From a bacterium (lineage in GTDB: Bacteria; UBP6; UBA1177; JAKLFG01), in contig JAKLIW010000006.1 of the NCBI GenBank assembly GCA_022709425.1, forward strand, positions 124,001-188,000: a stretch of 64,000 nucleotides of DNA, given 5' to 3'. Below, piece by piece: positions 16,611 to 24,301 of the stretch (position 1 is its first letter; each line of letters begins with the position of its first letter). The translations under genes and the position numbers were made by a program. The notes under the pieces were generated by a model. The model saw nothing but the letters and a program-made list of their open reading frames with translations, searched no databases and was not told the DNA's origin.

Positions 16611-17692
16611 TGAGAGAGCGTCTGCACGACCTCATGGCACGGGCGGCGGCGCTTGCCCGGAACGGCGGCCGCGCCGTATTCCCCAACCCGATGGTCGGCG
16701 CCGTTATCTTTGACGATGCGGGAACTATTCTCGCCGAAGGATGGCACCGGTGCTGCGGCGGCGACCACGCCGAGATCGACGCGCTGAAAAAACTCGGCCG
16801 CCCGGCAACGGGGCTGTCGATGGCGGTGACGCTGGAGCCCTGCAACCATTTCGGGAAAACGCCGCCGTGCAGTCATGCGCTGGTCAACGCGGGCATCAAG
16901 AAGGTCTATATCGCGGCGCTCGAACCGACCGACAGGGCCTGCGGCGGCTGTAGCCATCTCGCGCACAACGGCATCCCGACCGAGTTCGTTCCCGGTTTTG
17001 AAAATGACCTTGCCGAACTCAACCGCTTCTTCTACACCACCGCGAAAAAAGGTCGGCCGTGGGTGACGCTCAAGGCGGCAACCACCATTGACGGATTCAT
17101 TGCCCTGCCCAACGGCGCATCGAAGTATATCTCCTGCCCCGAAGCGCTCGCCGAGGTCCACCGGATGCGCGCCGGCCACATGGCGATCGCCGTGGGGGCC
17201 GCGACCGTCAACTGCGACGACCCGCTCCTCACCGTGCGTCATGTCGCAGGGCCCGACCCCCTGCCGGTCATCTTCTCCGAACGGCTCAACCTCCGCGCCG
17301 ACCGGAAGCTGCTCGACCGCGCGCCGGTCATCTTCACCGCCGTCGCTGACGCCGACCGTCTCGCACCGTTCACCGCACGCGGCTGTCGCGTCGAGACGGT
17401 GACGACCATCGGACAGGCATTGAGAACGCTCTGGGAAAAATACCGCATCAATTCTTTGCTCGTCGAAGGGGGAGCGACGCTTCACGCCGCGTTCCTCGCT
17501 GGAGATATGGCCGACGAACTGGTGCGCTTCATCGCACCATTCCATCTCGGCGACGGCATTGCCCTGCGCGGCGCGCCGGTGCTCACCGATCTCACACTAT
17601 GCCGCGACTGGCAGCTACATGCCACCGGCCGCTTCGGCGTTGATGCATACATCGTGTGGCGTAGGGGCGCGCCAACGGCACGCCCTGAATAA
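16607..17692 (+). CDS. ribD: bifunctional riboflavin deaminase-reductase RibD
   Basis: A 361-residue enzyme for two riboflavin steps: deamination of the diaminopyrimidine and NADPH reduction of the ribosyl side chain. The N-terminal cytidine-deaminase-type domain has H54-A-E56 and zinc Cys79 and Cys88 in TLEPCNHFGKTPPC. The C-terminal reductase domain carries GRPWVTLKAATTIDGFIA, a DPLLTVR block and LLVEGGATLHAAFL. The last nine residues (RGAPTARPE) are encoded by a dispersed-repeat-like element, so the original C-terminus has been replaced. No other rib genes are present in the window. Confidence 0.95.
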   Translation: MMRERLHDLMARAAALARNGGRAVFPNPMVGAVIFDDAGTILAEGWHRCCGGDHAEIDALKKLGRPATGLSMAVTLEPCNHFGKTPPCSHALVNAGIKKVYIAALEPTDRACGGCSHLAHNGIPTEFVPGFENDLAELNRFFYTTAKKGRPWVTLKAATTIDGFIALPNGASKYISCPEALAEVHRMRAGHMAIAVGAATVNCDDPLLTVRHVAGPDPLPVIFSERLNLRADRKLLDRAPVIFTAVADADRLAPFTARGCRVETVTTIGQALRTLWEKYRINSLLVEGGATLHAAFLAGDMADELVRFIAPFHLGDGIALRGAPVLTDLTLCRDWQLHATGRFGVDAYIVWRRGAPTARPE

Positions 17693-17720
17693 TTGGGCGT
17701 CCCGTCGGGAACGCCCTTAC
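17661..17720. repeat. REPIN-like double-hairpin element at the ribD 3' end
   Basis: A 60-bp element with outer ends GTAGGGGCG and CGCCCTTAC in inverted orientation. The right half folds as GGGCGT-CCCGTCGGG-AACGCCC and the left half as a similar, less perfect hairpin, with AT-rich bases between. It resembles the dispersed GTAGGGGCG elements seen in many bacterial genomes. It provides the final codons and stop of ribD and may act as a transcription end. Confidence 0.6.
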
Positions 17721-17736
17721 AGATCGGAATGATGTT

Positions 17737-19725
17737 TTATTCCTCGAACCGGATATCGAGTCCAAAATTGGCGTGGATATTCATCGCCGGAATATTGCTT
17801 GAATCGTCCATGAAGGGCTTGACCGATATCGTATAGGCAACGCCTTTGTTCAGCGTCGCACGGACAAAACTGTAGTTCTGGAACGGCAGAGACTCTATCA
17901 TGTCGTCGTTCATCGCGATCGGCTCGCCGTTCCCCTCTTCATACAGCCGTATCACCGTATCGACCCCCGTCTTGTTCCGTTCGTTCATCGGCGTGGTCAT
18001 AAGAAAAAGCGTTCCGTCGCGCTCCGGCGTGAAACGCCACCGGTTCTCGACCAGCAGGATATCGGTATCGAACCACCCGATGTAGGTCGTGCCGGGGATC
18101 GCGTCGATCACGGTCTCGGACTTCGTGAAGTCAGGTTCCTCGATAATGAACGGCGCCTCCTCCACCGACATCGTCACCAATGCACCTACTGTCCCATCGC
18201 ACTTTTCCGGCGTCACTCCGAGGATCAGAGAATCCTGATCCGACAATCGTGTCAGGTAGAAGCTTTGTTCTTCAACCGGTCCCGTTTCGCCGAACACCAG
18301 CATCGGCAGGTGACGTTCGTCGAACACCTGCAGAGAAACACCCGCCGTGTCGGACCGGGCCGAGATACGGACCGCATTCACCGCAGAAGGAAGCGCCCAC
18401 GCCGGTCCGGCGGGGAAATCCCACGTGAAAAAAAGTGTTTCGCAGGCGGTGGAACGCTCTTCATGGGTACCGAGCGACCCCAGCGCCACCGGCTCTTCAT
18501 CGGCCGTTTGCGAAAAGCTATAAGGGACATCTGTTCCTTGCAGGCTCATATAGAGTATCCCGGTGAAGGGGAGGAACACCGTTAGCGGCCGGGTATCACC
18601 CGCCGCGCCGGTCAAGGTGGTCGTCATGAGCGGCACCATCGTGTAGCCGCCCGCGTCGACCGACGAACTCCAGAGCTCCACCGCCACGCTCCCGGTCTTT
18701 TCAAAGGCGACCGCGAAGCGAACGACCGCATCGCGGATGACCTCTCGCTTGAACACGTCACGGTCCGACTGCATGACCCCCTCGATCATCTTTTGCGCGG
18801 CATCGAGGGTGCCGGTCGTCCCGGCCGGGTCAAAGACATTGGCGTACATGAAGCGGTCATTCGGTTCCCGTTCCTGTGCCGGATCATGCCGCGTGAGCGT
18901 CACGGTCACCATGTCGGAATGGGTCCAACTCAGATCATCAACCCAACGTTCCACCACGAGCCGATCATCACGCGCGCCGCCGAGATATTCGTAGAGATAA
19001 GGATCGTTCAGCCCGCTCTCATGATCGAGATCATCCGAACCGGCCACTACCGATCCGGTAAGACAATCGAACAGCACCATTTTCTTGTCGAAAACAAAAG
19101 ACCTCTTCTCGGCCGTCGTAGGAGCGACCGCGATGCCGTAGTGCCCCTGTGCCGTTTCGAGCTTCAGCAGTTGCGGCCCACCGGATGGCGGACCCATATC
19201 CACCGTCAGCGGCACCCCCACAGCCAGCGTCCCCACCGGCGGTTGATCGCAGGCCCACCGTTTGGTGACGCGGAGCCAGTAGCGACCGTCGCGCCACTCG
19301 CTCGGGATCAATGGCGCCATGGCGCCGTCGGCCAGTGCATCGCCCACCGAAAAAAAGAGCGTCCCCTCGAAGACCTCGAAGAACTCTCCCGCCTTTTCCG
19401 TGTCATGAGAGAAGACCATCTGTTTGACCGCGCCATAGTCATCCGTGGCTGATACGCGTGCTTTGAACGAGGGATCGAGCGTCTCGAATTCGACACGGTA
19501 GATGAACCCGGCATGACCGCGAAGGCGGTAGTAGTCGACATCTTCACCCCCCGGTCGTCGGTCGTCGATGGTCCCTTCGAAGGTGATCCCTTCCGTGAGA
19601 TAGGTCGCCGACTGCGGATCGCCGTTGGGCTCCTCTTCGGGATGTTCGGCCGCCGGCCATTTTTCTTTTTCACAGGAGAGCAGAAGAAGGACGGCCAGCG
19701 CCGTCAGCGCGGTGCGGTAAGCCAT
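17737..19725 (-). CDS. large lipoprotein with PPC-like modules
   Basis: A 662-residue predicted lipoprotein: signal LLLLSC with Cys18, then an acidic EEEPNGDPQSA stretch. At least two EPN-D motifs (EEPNGDPQSATYL and REPNDRFMYANVF) mark pre-peptidase C-terminal-like beta domains, followed by IDDRRPGGEDVDYYRLRG. Further beta-rich repeats continue to the C-terminus. No catalytic motif is visible. The start overlaps the TlpA-like gene by 22 bp, so it is translated in the same operon. A substrate-binding or scaffolding surface role is possible but unsupported by motifs. Confidence 0.8.
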   Translation of the reverse strand: MAYRTALTALAVLLLLSCEKEKWPAAEHPEEEPNGDPQSATYLTEGITFEGTIDDRRPGGEDVDYYRLRGHAGFIYRVEFETLDPSFKARVSATDDYGAVKQMVFSHDTEKAGEFFEVFEGTLFFSVGDALADGAMAPLIPSEWRDGRYWLRVTKRWACDQPPVGTLAVGVPLTVDMGPPSGGPQLLKLETAQGHYGIAVAPTTAEKRSFVFDKKMVLFDCLTGSVVAGSDDLDHESGLNDPYLYEYLGGARDDRLVVERWVDDLSWTHSDMVTVTLTRHDPAQEREPNDRFMYANVFDPAGTTGTLDAAQKMIEGVMQSDRDVFKREVIRDAVVRFAVAFEKTGSVAVELWSSSVDAGGYTMVPLMTTTLTGAAGDTRPLTVFLPFTGILYMSLQGTDVPYSFSQTADEEPVALGSLGTHEERSTACETLFFTWDFPAGPAWALPSAVNAVRISARSDTAGVSLQVFDERHLPMLVFGETGPVEEQSFYLTRLSDQDSLILGVTPEKCDGTVGALVTMSVEEAPFIIEEPDFTKSETVIDAIPGTTYIGWFDTDILLVENRWRFTPERDGTLFLMTTPMNERNKTGVDTVIRLYEEGNGEPIAMNDDMIESLPFQNYSFVRATLNKGVAYTISVKPFMDDSSNIPAMNIHANFGLDIRFEE

Positions 19726-20207
19726 TCGTCCAGCACCTCACGGGTGACCGGGCCGGTGTGGACCGCCACGATCGCCCGATCACGCAACAGCATCGTCACC
19801 GGCACGCCGGCTATCATGAATTCGCTGAAGATATCGTCGGGTCCGAGATAGTTCTCCCACGTGAGGTCCATGTCGTGAAGCTGATCGGTGCGGACCGGCG
19901 CCTTGAGAACGCCGATGATGGTGACCTTCGACGCATATTCCTTCAGTGTCGGCAGTTCGTAGACGCACGATGAACACCACGTCGCCCAGAAGTTGAGGAG
20001 CACCGTGCCGCCGGGGATGACGATCTCCTTCTCGGCGCCGCTTTTCGGGTCGGCGAGGAGAAGTTTTTCGACCTTTTTCCCCTTCAGAAAATAGCTCTGC
20101 CCATAGAACATGACAAGGTTATAACCGACCAGCGTAACCGTAATGATGATGATGGCGGCGGTCAACCACCGGTCGCGCCGGTTCGACTGCGAGGTCTCGG
20201 CGCTCAT
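19704..20207 (-). CDS. membrane-anchored TlpA-like thioredoxin
   Basis: A 167-residue thioredoxin-fold protein with an uncleaved N-terminal helix (about 15-35) that anchors it to face the periplasm. The active site is W77-C78-S79-S80-C81 in LLNFWATWCSSC, followed by a helical LPTLKEYA, and the cis-Pro loop is IAGVPVTMLLRD. TlpA/ResA-type proteins reduce disulfides in exported proteins or cytochrome c apoproteins. It lies between the CoA-binding protein and the large lipoprotein in the argS transcript. The CcdA-thioredoxin fusion at about 30 kb could supply electrons. Confidence 0.85.
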   Translation of the reverse strand: MSAETSQSNRRDRWLTAAIIIITVTLVGYNLVMFYGQSYFLKGKKVEKLLLADPKSGAEKEIVIPGGTVLLNFWATWCSSCVYELPTLKEYASKVTIIGVLKAPVRTDQLHDMDLTWENYLGPDDIFSEFMIAGVPVTMLLRDRAIVAVHTGPVTREVLDEWLTAPR

Positions 20208-20214
20208 GGTGGTA

Positions 20215-20625
20215 TCAGTAGAAAATGGACTGATGTTCGACGAAGATACAGCGATTCATGATGTAGGGAATATGCGCCTCGCGCAGGATCTCTTCGGCTT
20301 TCTGATTATAGACGCCGAGTTGGGCCCAGAAGAACTTACAGCCGCGTTTCACCGCGTCGCGGGCGACCTCTTCAAGGTGTTCCGAGCGACGGAAGACGTT
20401 CACGATGTCGATGACGATGTCGGCCGGTATCGAAGCGAGGTCGGGATAGCATTTCTCGCCGAGCACTTCCGTGATGTTCGGATTGATCGGGATGATGCGG
20501 TAGCCCCCTTCGTTCTTCAGATATTTGCCGATACGGTGCGAGGTGCGGGCCGGATTGTCCGACAGACCGACCACGGCAACAACCTTCGCTTCGGTAAAAA
20601 GTTTTCTGAATTCAAGATCGGGCAC
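20215..20625 (-). CDS. CoA-binding (YccU-like) protein
   Basis: A 136-residue Rossmann-fold protein of the CoA-binding family: VVAVVGLSDNPARTSHRIGKYL, PINPNITEVLGEKCYPDL, VDIVNVFRRSEHL-type middle and FFWAQLGVYNQKAEEIL, ending in MNRCIFVEH. The role in the cell is unknown; homologues bind CoA. I chose the GTG at 20625 because GGGAG lies at ideal distance and the N-terminus then matches YccU; an in-frame ATG at 20664 would add 13 residues but its GAGG is only 2 bp away. It follows argS. Confidence 0.85.
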   Translation of the reverse strand: MPDLEFRKLFTEAKVVAVVGLSDNPARTSHRIGKYLKNEGGYRIIPINPNITEVLGEKCYPDLASIPADIVIDIVNVFRRSEHLEEVARDAVKRGCKFFWAQLGVYNQKAEEILREAHIPYIMNRCIFVEHQSIFY

Positions 20626-20704
20626 GGTGATTCTCCCTTCATGCGGTGCGAGGGAGTTTACCATAGCCTCGGACGGTTCGCAACTAATTTTTTAGGAGAT
20701 ACGG

Positions 20705-22417
20705 CTACATCCGCTCCGGGGCGGCGATACCGAGGAGGCCGAGTCCCTCTTTGGCGACATGGGCGGTCCGCAGGCACAGCGCGAGGCGGCTTTGCATCAC
20801 CGCGTCGCCCTCCTTGAGGACCGGGCTTGAATTGTAGAAGGTGTTGAAGCGCTGGCCCAGTTCGAACAGGTACTCGGCGATCAGGTTGGGCTTGTACCCT
20901 TCGGCCGCCTTGAGGACCGCCGTCGGGAAACCCAGCAGATGGACCGCAAGCCGTCGTTCGGCCGGGGTCGTTATCGTTATCTGCGCGTTGGGGTCGGCGG
21001 GGCGTCCCGTCTCGGCCGCCTTGCGCGCTATCGATTTGATTCGGGCGTGAGTGTATTGTAGATATGGCGCGGTGTTGCCGTCGAAGGAGAGCGCCTTGTC
21101 CCACTCGAACGACACCGCCGATATCCGGTTCTGGCTGAGATCGGCGTATTTCACCGCGCCGAGCCCCACCATCTCGGCGACCGCCGCTTTCTCTTCGGCG
21201 GGCAGTTCGGGATTCTTCTCCTCAATGACCAGCCGCGCGCGGCGCACCGCCTCGGTGAAGAGCTCATCGAGCTTTATCACATTCCCTTTGCGGCTGGAGA
21301 AGGTATCGTCGCCGAACCGCATGATGCCGAACCAGACATGATCGAGCTGTTCGTTCCAGCCGAGCATCCGGGCGATGGCGAATATCTGCTTGAAATGAGG
21401 CTGCTGCCGCTCGTCGGTAACATACACGGCGCGGTTGAGCGTGTAGTTGTCCCGTTTGAACTGAAGGCACGCAAGATCGCTGGTGGCGTAGAGGAACGCG
21501 CCGTCCTGCTTGCGGACGATGCAGGGATGGAGTTTCTCCTTGTCGTCGAAAAAGACGCAGAGCGCCCCCTCCGATTCCTTCGCGAGTCCCTTTTCGATGA
21601 GGAGATCGAGCATCGCCGGCATCCGGTCGTGGAAGAACGATTCGCCGTGGTAGGTGTCGAATTTCACCCCCATCCGGTCGTAGATGCGGTTATATTCGGC
21701 GAGCGACAGCGTGATGAATTCCTGCCAGAGCTTCCGGTTCTCCGGATCGCCCTCCTGCAGTTTCTTGAGCTCGGCGCGCGCTTCGTCCTCCAGCGACTTG
21801 TCGGCCTCGGCCGCCTGTCCGAAGAGGACATAGATCCGTTCCAGTTCCTCTATCGCGCTCTTTTCGTAGGCGTCGCGGTCGAGCCAGCGGCGGTACGCGA
21901 CGATGAGTTTGCCGAACTGCGTCCCCCAGTCACCGAGGTGGTTGTCGCCGACGACCGTGTACCCAAGCCAGCGGTAGATTCGCTTCAGGCTGTCGCCGAG
22001 GACGGTGGAGCGCAGGTGGCCGATGTGCATCGGCTTGGCGATATTGGGCGACGAGTAGTCGATGACCACCGTCCCCTGTCGGTCGAGGAACGAAAGGTCG
22101 TACTGCTCGCGGCCGATCTTCGCGACCTCGGCACCGATGAAGTCGTTAGAAAGGGTCAGGTTGATGAAACCGGGACCGGCGATGTCGACCTTGGCCAGCG
22201 CCGGATCGCCGGCGAGCGCTTCTACGATCTCGCTCGCGAGTTGTTTCGGGTTGGCCTTGAGTTCCTTGGCCGCCGCCATCGCGAAGTTGGTCTGCTGGTC
22301 GCCGAACTGTTCGTCGTTGGTCTTGGTGAAGAAGAGTTTGCCCGCCGGGGCGTCGGGGCGCACCTTCCGTATCGTGCCGGCGAGTATCGTTTCCAGTTGC
22401 TTTTCGATGATCTTCAT
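20705..22417 (-). CDS. argS: arginyl-tRNA synthetase
   Basis: A 570-residue class I synthetase. An Add-1-like N-terminal domain leads to SSPNIAKPMHIGHLRSTVLGDSL with the HIGH signature; the KMSKS region is FSSRKGN, as usual for many ArgRS. A C-terminal DALR anticodon-binding domain ends the protein (YTHARIKSI, LALCLRTAHVAKEGLGLLGI). The ATG at 22417 follows GGAGGG; a GTG four codons upstream overlaps that site and is rejected. It heads a four-gene minus-strand run. Confidence 0.97.
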   Translation of the reverse strand: MKIIEKQLETILAGTIRKVRPDAPAGKLFFTKTNDEQFGDQQTNFAMAAAKELKANPKQLASEIVEALAGDPALAKVDIAGPGFINLTLSNDFIGAEVAKIGREQYDLSFLDRQGTVVIDYSSPNIAKPMHIGHLRSTVLGDSLKRIYRWLGYTVVGDNHLGDWGTQFGKLIVAYRRWLDRDAYEKSAIEELERIYVLFGQAAEADKSLEDEARAELKKLQEGDPENRKLWQEFITLSLAEYNRIYDRMGVKFDTYHGESFFHDRMPAMLDLLIEKGLAKESEGALCVFFDDKEKLHPCIVRKQDGAFLYATSDLACLQFKRDNYTLNRAVYVTDERQQPHFKQIFAIARMLGWNEQLDHVWFGIMRFGDDTFSSRKGNVIKLDELFTEAVRRARLVIEEKNPELPAEEKAAVAEMVGLGAVKYADLSQNRISAVSFEWDKALSFDGNTAPYLQYTHARIKSIARKAAETGRPADPNAQITITTPAERRLAVHLLGFPTAVLKAAEGYKPNLIAEYLFELGQRFNTFYNSSPVLKEGDAVMQSRLALCLRTAHVAKEGLGLLGIAAPERM

Positions 22418-22441
22418 CGTTCCCTCCACTATATCGCGACA

Positions 22442-22470
22442 TCTATATCATAAACCACGCCGTTTGTGAA
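22442..22470 (-). promoter_or_regulatory. candidate argS promoter
   Basis: On the minus strand TTCACA and TATAGA are 17 bp apart, about 25 bp before the argS start. The -10 box is imperfect. Confidence 0.4.
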
Positions 22471-22533
22471 AATGTTTTCTACATCTTTGTGTCGGCAAAA
22501 AAATCAACATCTCAAAAATGCTGGTTTTTCGCA

Positions 22534-22597
22534 GGACCGTTTTACGACCTATCGTAAATTGGTCCGGACCGTTTTACGACTCATCGGAAATTGGTCC
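22534..22597. repeat. two tandem 32-bp palindromic repeats
   Basis: Two directly abutting 32-bp copies (22534-22565 and 22566-22597), 29 of 32 bases identical. Each copy is an imperfect palindrome with arms GGACCGTTTTACGA and TCGTAAATTGGTCC around a 4-base centre. They lie 37 bp upstream of the -35 box of the HTH gene, a likely binding array for that protein or another regulator. Confidence 0.8.
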
Positions 22598-22634
22598 CGG
22601 TTTCTCGGGGCGATTTTTTCTCTCTTCATCGCTG

Positions 22635-22663
22635 TTGACTTGTCCGTCGGCAAAAAGTAGAAT
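22635..22663 (+). promoter_or_regulatory. promoter of the HTH/unknown gene pair
   Basis: TTGACT and TAGAAT are 17 bp apart; initiation near 22670 gives a leader of about 50 nt. It lies just downstream of the tandem palindromes. Confidence 0.6.
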
Positions 22664-22718
22664 GGGGCGTTCGCAGGTAAGTGGTATAGGATATAAATGT
22701 TATCTCCGGGAGACAAAC

Positions 22719-22994
22719 ATGGGTCTTTATGTGTTGAGCAAAGAAAAGGCTATTGAAGAGCTGGGAGTAACTGAAAATCAGCTTTATCTTTTAGAACGAA
22801 AAGGAATGCCTGTTGTTAGAGCGGAAAAAGAGGCGCCACAATATAACCTCAAAGAAATTGAGGAATGGATTAAGGTCTATCTGAAAGAAAAACAAGCTCA
22901 GGAAAAAAAACTCTTAGTATATGAAATGAAAATTTCCGATAACATATCCAAAGCTATTGGCCATGCAGTTCTTCACTATCACCCTAAAATATAG
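22719..22994 (+). CDS. small MerR/Nu1-like helix-turn-helix protein
   Basis: A 91-residue protein whose residues about 6-50 fit an excisionase/terminase-small-subunit (Nu1-like) winged helix: SKEKAIEELGVTENQLYLLERKG, then PQYNLKEIEEWI where such proteins place the wing and a YDL-I-W motif. The C-terminus is a charged helix (KVYLKEKQAQEKK). The ATG follows CGGGAGA at 6 bp; a longer in-frame reading would run through the promoter and repeats. Codons are AT-richer than in the neighbours. It is probably the DNA-binding partner of the next gene. Confidence 0.75.
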   Translation: MGLYVLSKEKAIEELGVTENQLYLLERKGMPVVRAEKEAPQYNLKEIEEWIKVYLKEKQAQEKKLLVYEMKISDNISKAIGHAVLHYHPKI

Positions 22995-23014
22995 GCCTTT
23001 TTTTTGAGCAACAC

Positions 23015-24127
23015 ATGAAAATAACCAGAGCTTTTCTATCGAATCTTAATCTCGACAGGCAGGTTACAGATTGGTACGATAAAAACTCCGGCATGTTTGG
23101 CATGGAGCATGAAGCTTTCCTGTCACAGATTCCTAGGGCTGATGCTTTTTTATGTATTTGTATCTCGTTGGGCCTTCCTCAGAACCTTCTTAACCGCTTT
23201 GTAATCACGGCTGTCGAAAGTGTTCCACAGGAATCATTGGGACGCCACTGCATCGAAGTCGCGAAAGAATATCTGAGAGATCCTTCCCCTAGCAACTTTG
23301 AACTTGCAAAAAAATGTTACACCATACTTGATATTCCGGCAAAAGACGAAAGAGACGCGATGTTGGCAATGTTGAATTATTCCGAAGAATGGACTTTGAC
23401 TGGAAGCGCCGTCTCTAACTCAAAAAATGCCGTAGACAAATTCATAGATGGCTACAAGAGTTGGGTAGCTGAAATAGGTTCATCAAACATTTTGACGGCA
23501 ACTCAACTTGATATTGTAAAAGCACTGTCTCGTTCATTGGATCAAGTGAGAAGCAAAGGAGCCTTGGCGAGAGCTTTTGGCTGGGTGGCATACTCAAACG
23601 ATTTACAAAACCTCCCCCACGATGAAGTTGCTTTGATTAATTCAATCAAGTCATTTAAGGACTCTTCTGTGTTAGAAGCAGGCTCTTGTAAGACATCGAC
23701 AAAATTACCCTTGGGCGAATTGCTCAAGAACGCCATTTCCCTTTCACTGGGAACCATACTAGAAGCTGAATACGCCGCAAGCAATGCTGTTGGGGCTGCA
23801 AAATATGTCGCGCGAGCTGCATGCTCGCAAGCCATTAATGAGATTTACGGGAGATATAGCTGTTACTTGAAGGAGCCTTCTGTTGAGGCGGTGAACTGTG
23901 TCATCAGCGCTGTTGCAGGCGCTAACCCTTATAACTCCCGTATTCCGTACAACGGCACAGCAGAAGAAGAGTTGAGAGAGAAAGCTAAATACATACAACG
24001 GTCTGAAATCAAGAATCGCCAACTCATTTCACATTTCATCTCGTTCCCCGAATACAAACACTGGGTCAAGAATCTTCCCCAACAAAGCCTCTTGCAGAGG
24101 ATTTCTGGCAGAATTCCTCTCAAATGA
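23015..24127 (+). CDS. unknown 370-residue protein of the AT-rich island
   Basis: I do not recognise this 370-residue protein. It is cytosolic (no signal or membrane segment) and mostly helical, with an Ala-rich middle (ASNAVGAAKYVARAACSQA) that looks like stacked helices and a C-terminal HFISFPEYKHWVKNLPQQ. Codon use is much AT-richer than in the flanking argS and pepF, a sign of recent acquisition. It follows the HTH gene by 20 bp and shares its promoter, without a good ribosome site of its own. An adaptive cargo role (defence, immunity or regulation) is only a guess from gene context. Confidence 0.7.
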   Translation: MKITRAFLSNLNLDRQVTDWYDKNSGMFGMEHEAFLSQIPRADAFLCICISLGLPQNLLNRFVITAVESVPQESLGRHCIEVAKEYLRDPSPSNFELAKKCYTILDIPAKDERDAMLAMLNYSEEWTLTGSAVSNSKNAVDKFIDGYKSWVAEIGSSNILTATQLDIVKALSRSLDQVRSKGALARAFGWVAYSNDLQNLPHDEVALINSIKSFKDSSVLEAGSCKTSTKLPLGELLKNAISLSLGTILEAEYAASNAVGAAKYVARAACSQAINEIYGRYSCYLKEPSVEAVNCVISAVAGANPYNSRIPYNGTAEEELREKAKYIQRSEIKNRQLISHFISFPEYKHWVKNLPQQSLLQRISGRIPLK

Positions 24128-24182
24128 CATTGTTCTTTGTCCATTTCGTTGTTCCGCGATAATTACTCCACCAATGTCATTT
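24122..24182. repeat. 11-bp inverted repeat at the end of the AT-rich island
   Basis: AAATGACATTG (24122-24132) and CAATGTCATTT (24172-24182) form a perfect inverted repeat around a 39-base loop. The left arm contains the stop codon of the unknown gene. It may be a terminator-like structure or mark the boundary of the inserted segment. The 174-bp gap up to pepF holds no gene, only this repeat and the pepF promoter. Confidence 0.5.
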
Positions 24183-24240
24183 TCGCTGTCCTAGTCTTTT
24201 AGCAAACGCACCATTCCTTATATAATTTGCTCCTCATTTC

Positions 24241-24269
24241 TTGCGCTTAAAAAATTCCGGCGCTATACT
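24241..24269 (+). promoter_or_regulatory. pepF promoter
   Basis: TTGCGC and TATACT are 17 bp apart, with predicted initiation near 24276, about 25 bp before the start codon. Confidence 0.55.
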
Positions 24270-24301
24270 GCACCGTCATTGAACTCACACGGGGGGAGCC
24301 C

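Noticed and set aside
22534..22597. Possible CRISPR repeats
   Set aside because: Only two copies, directly abutting without spacers, and no cas gene nearby.
22719..24127. Prophage remnant
   Set aside because: The small HTH protein resembles phage Nu1 or excisionase folds, but there is no integrase, structural or lysis gene, so a phage origin is not supported.
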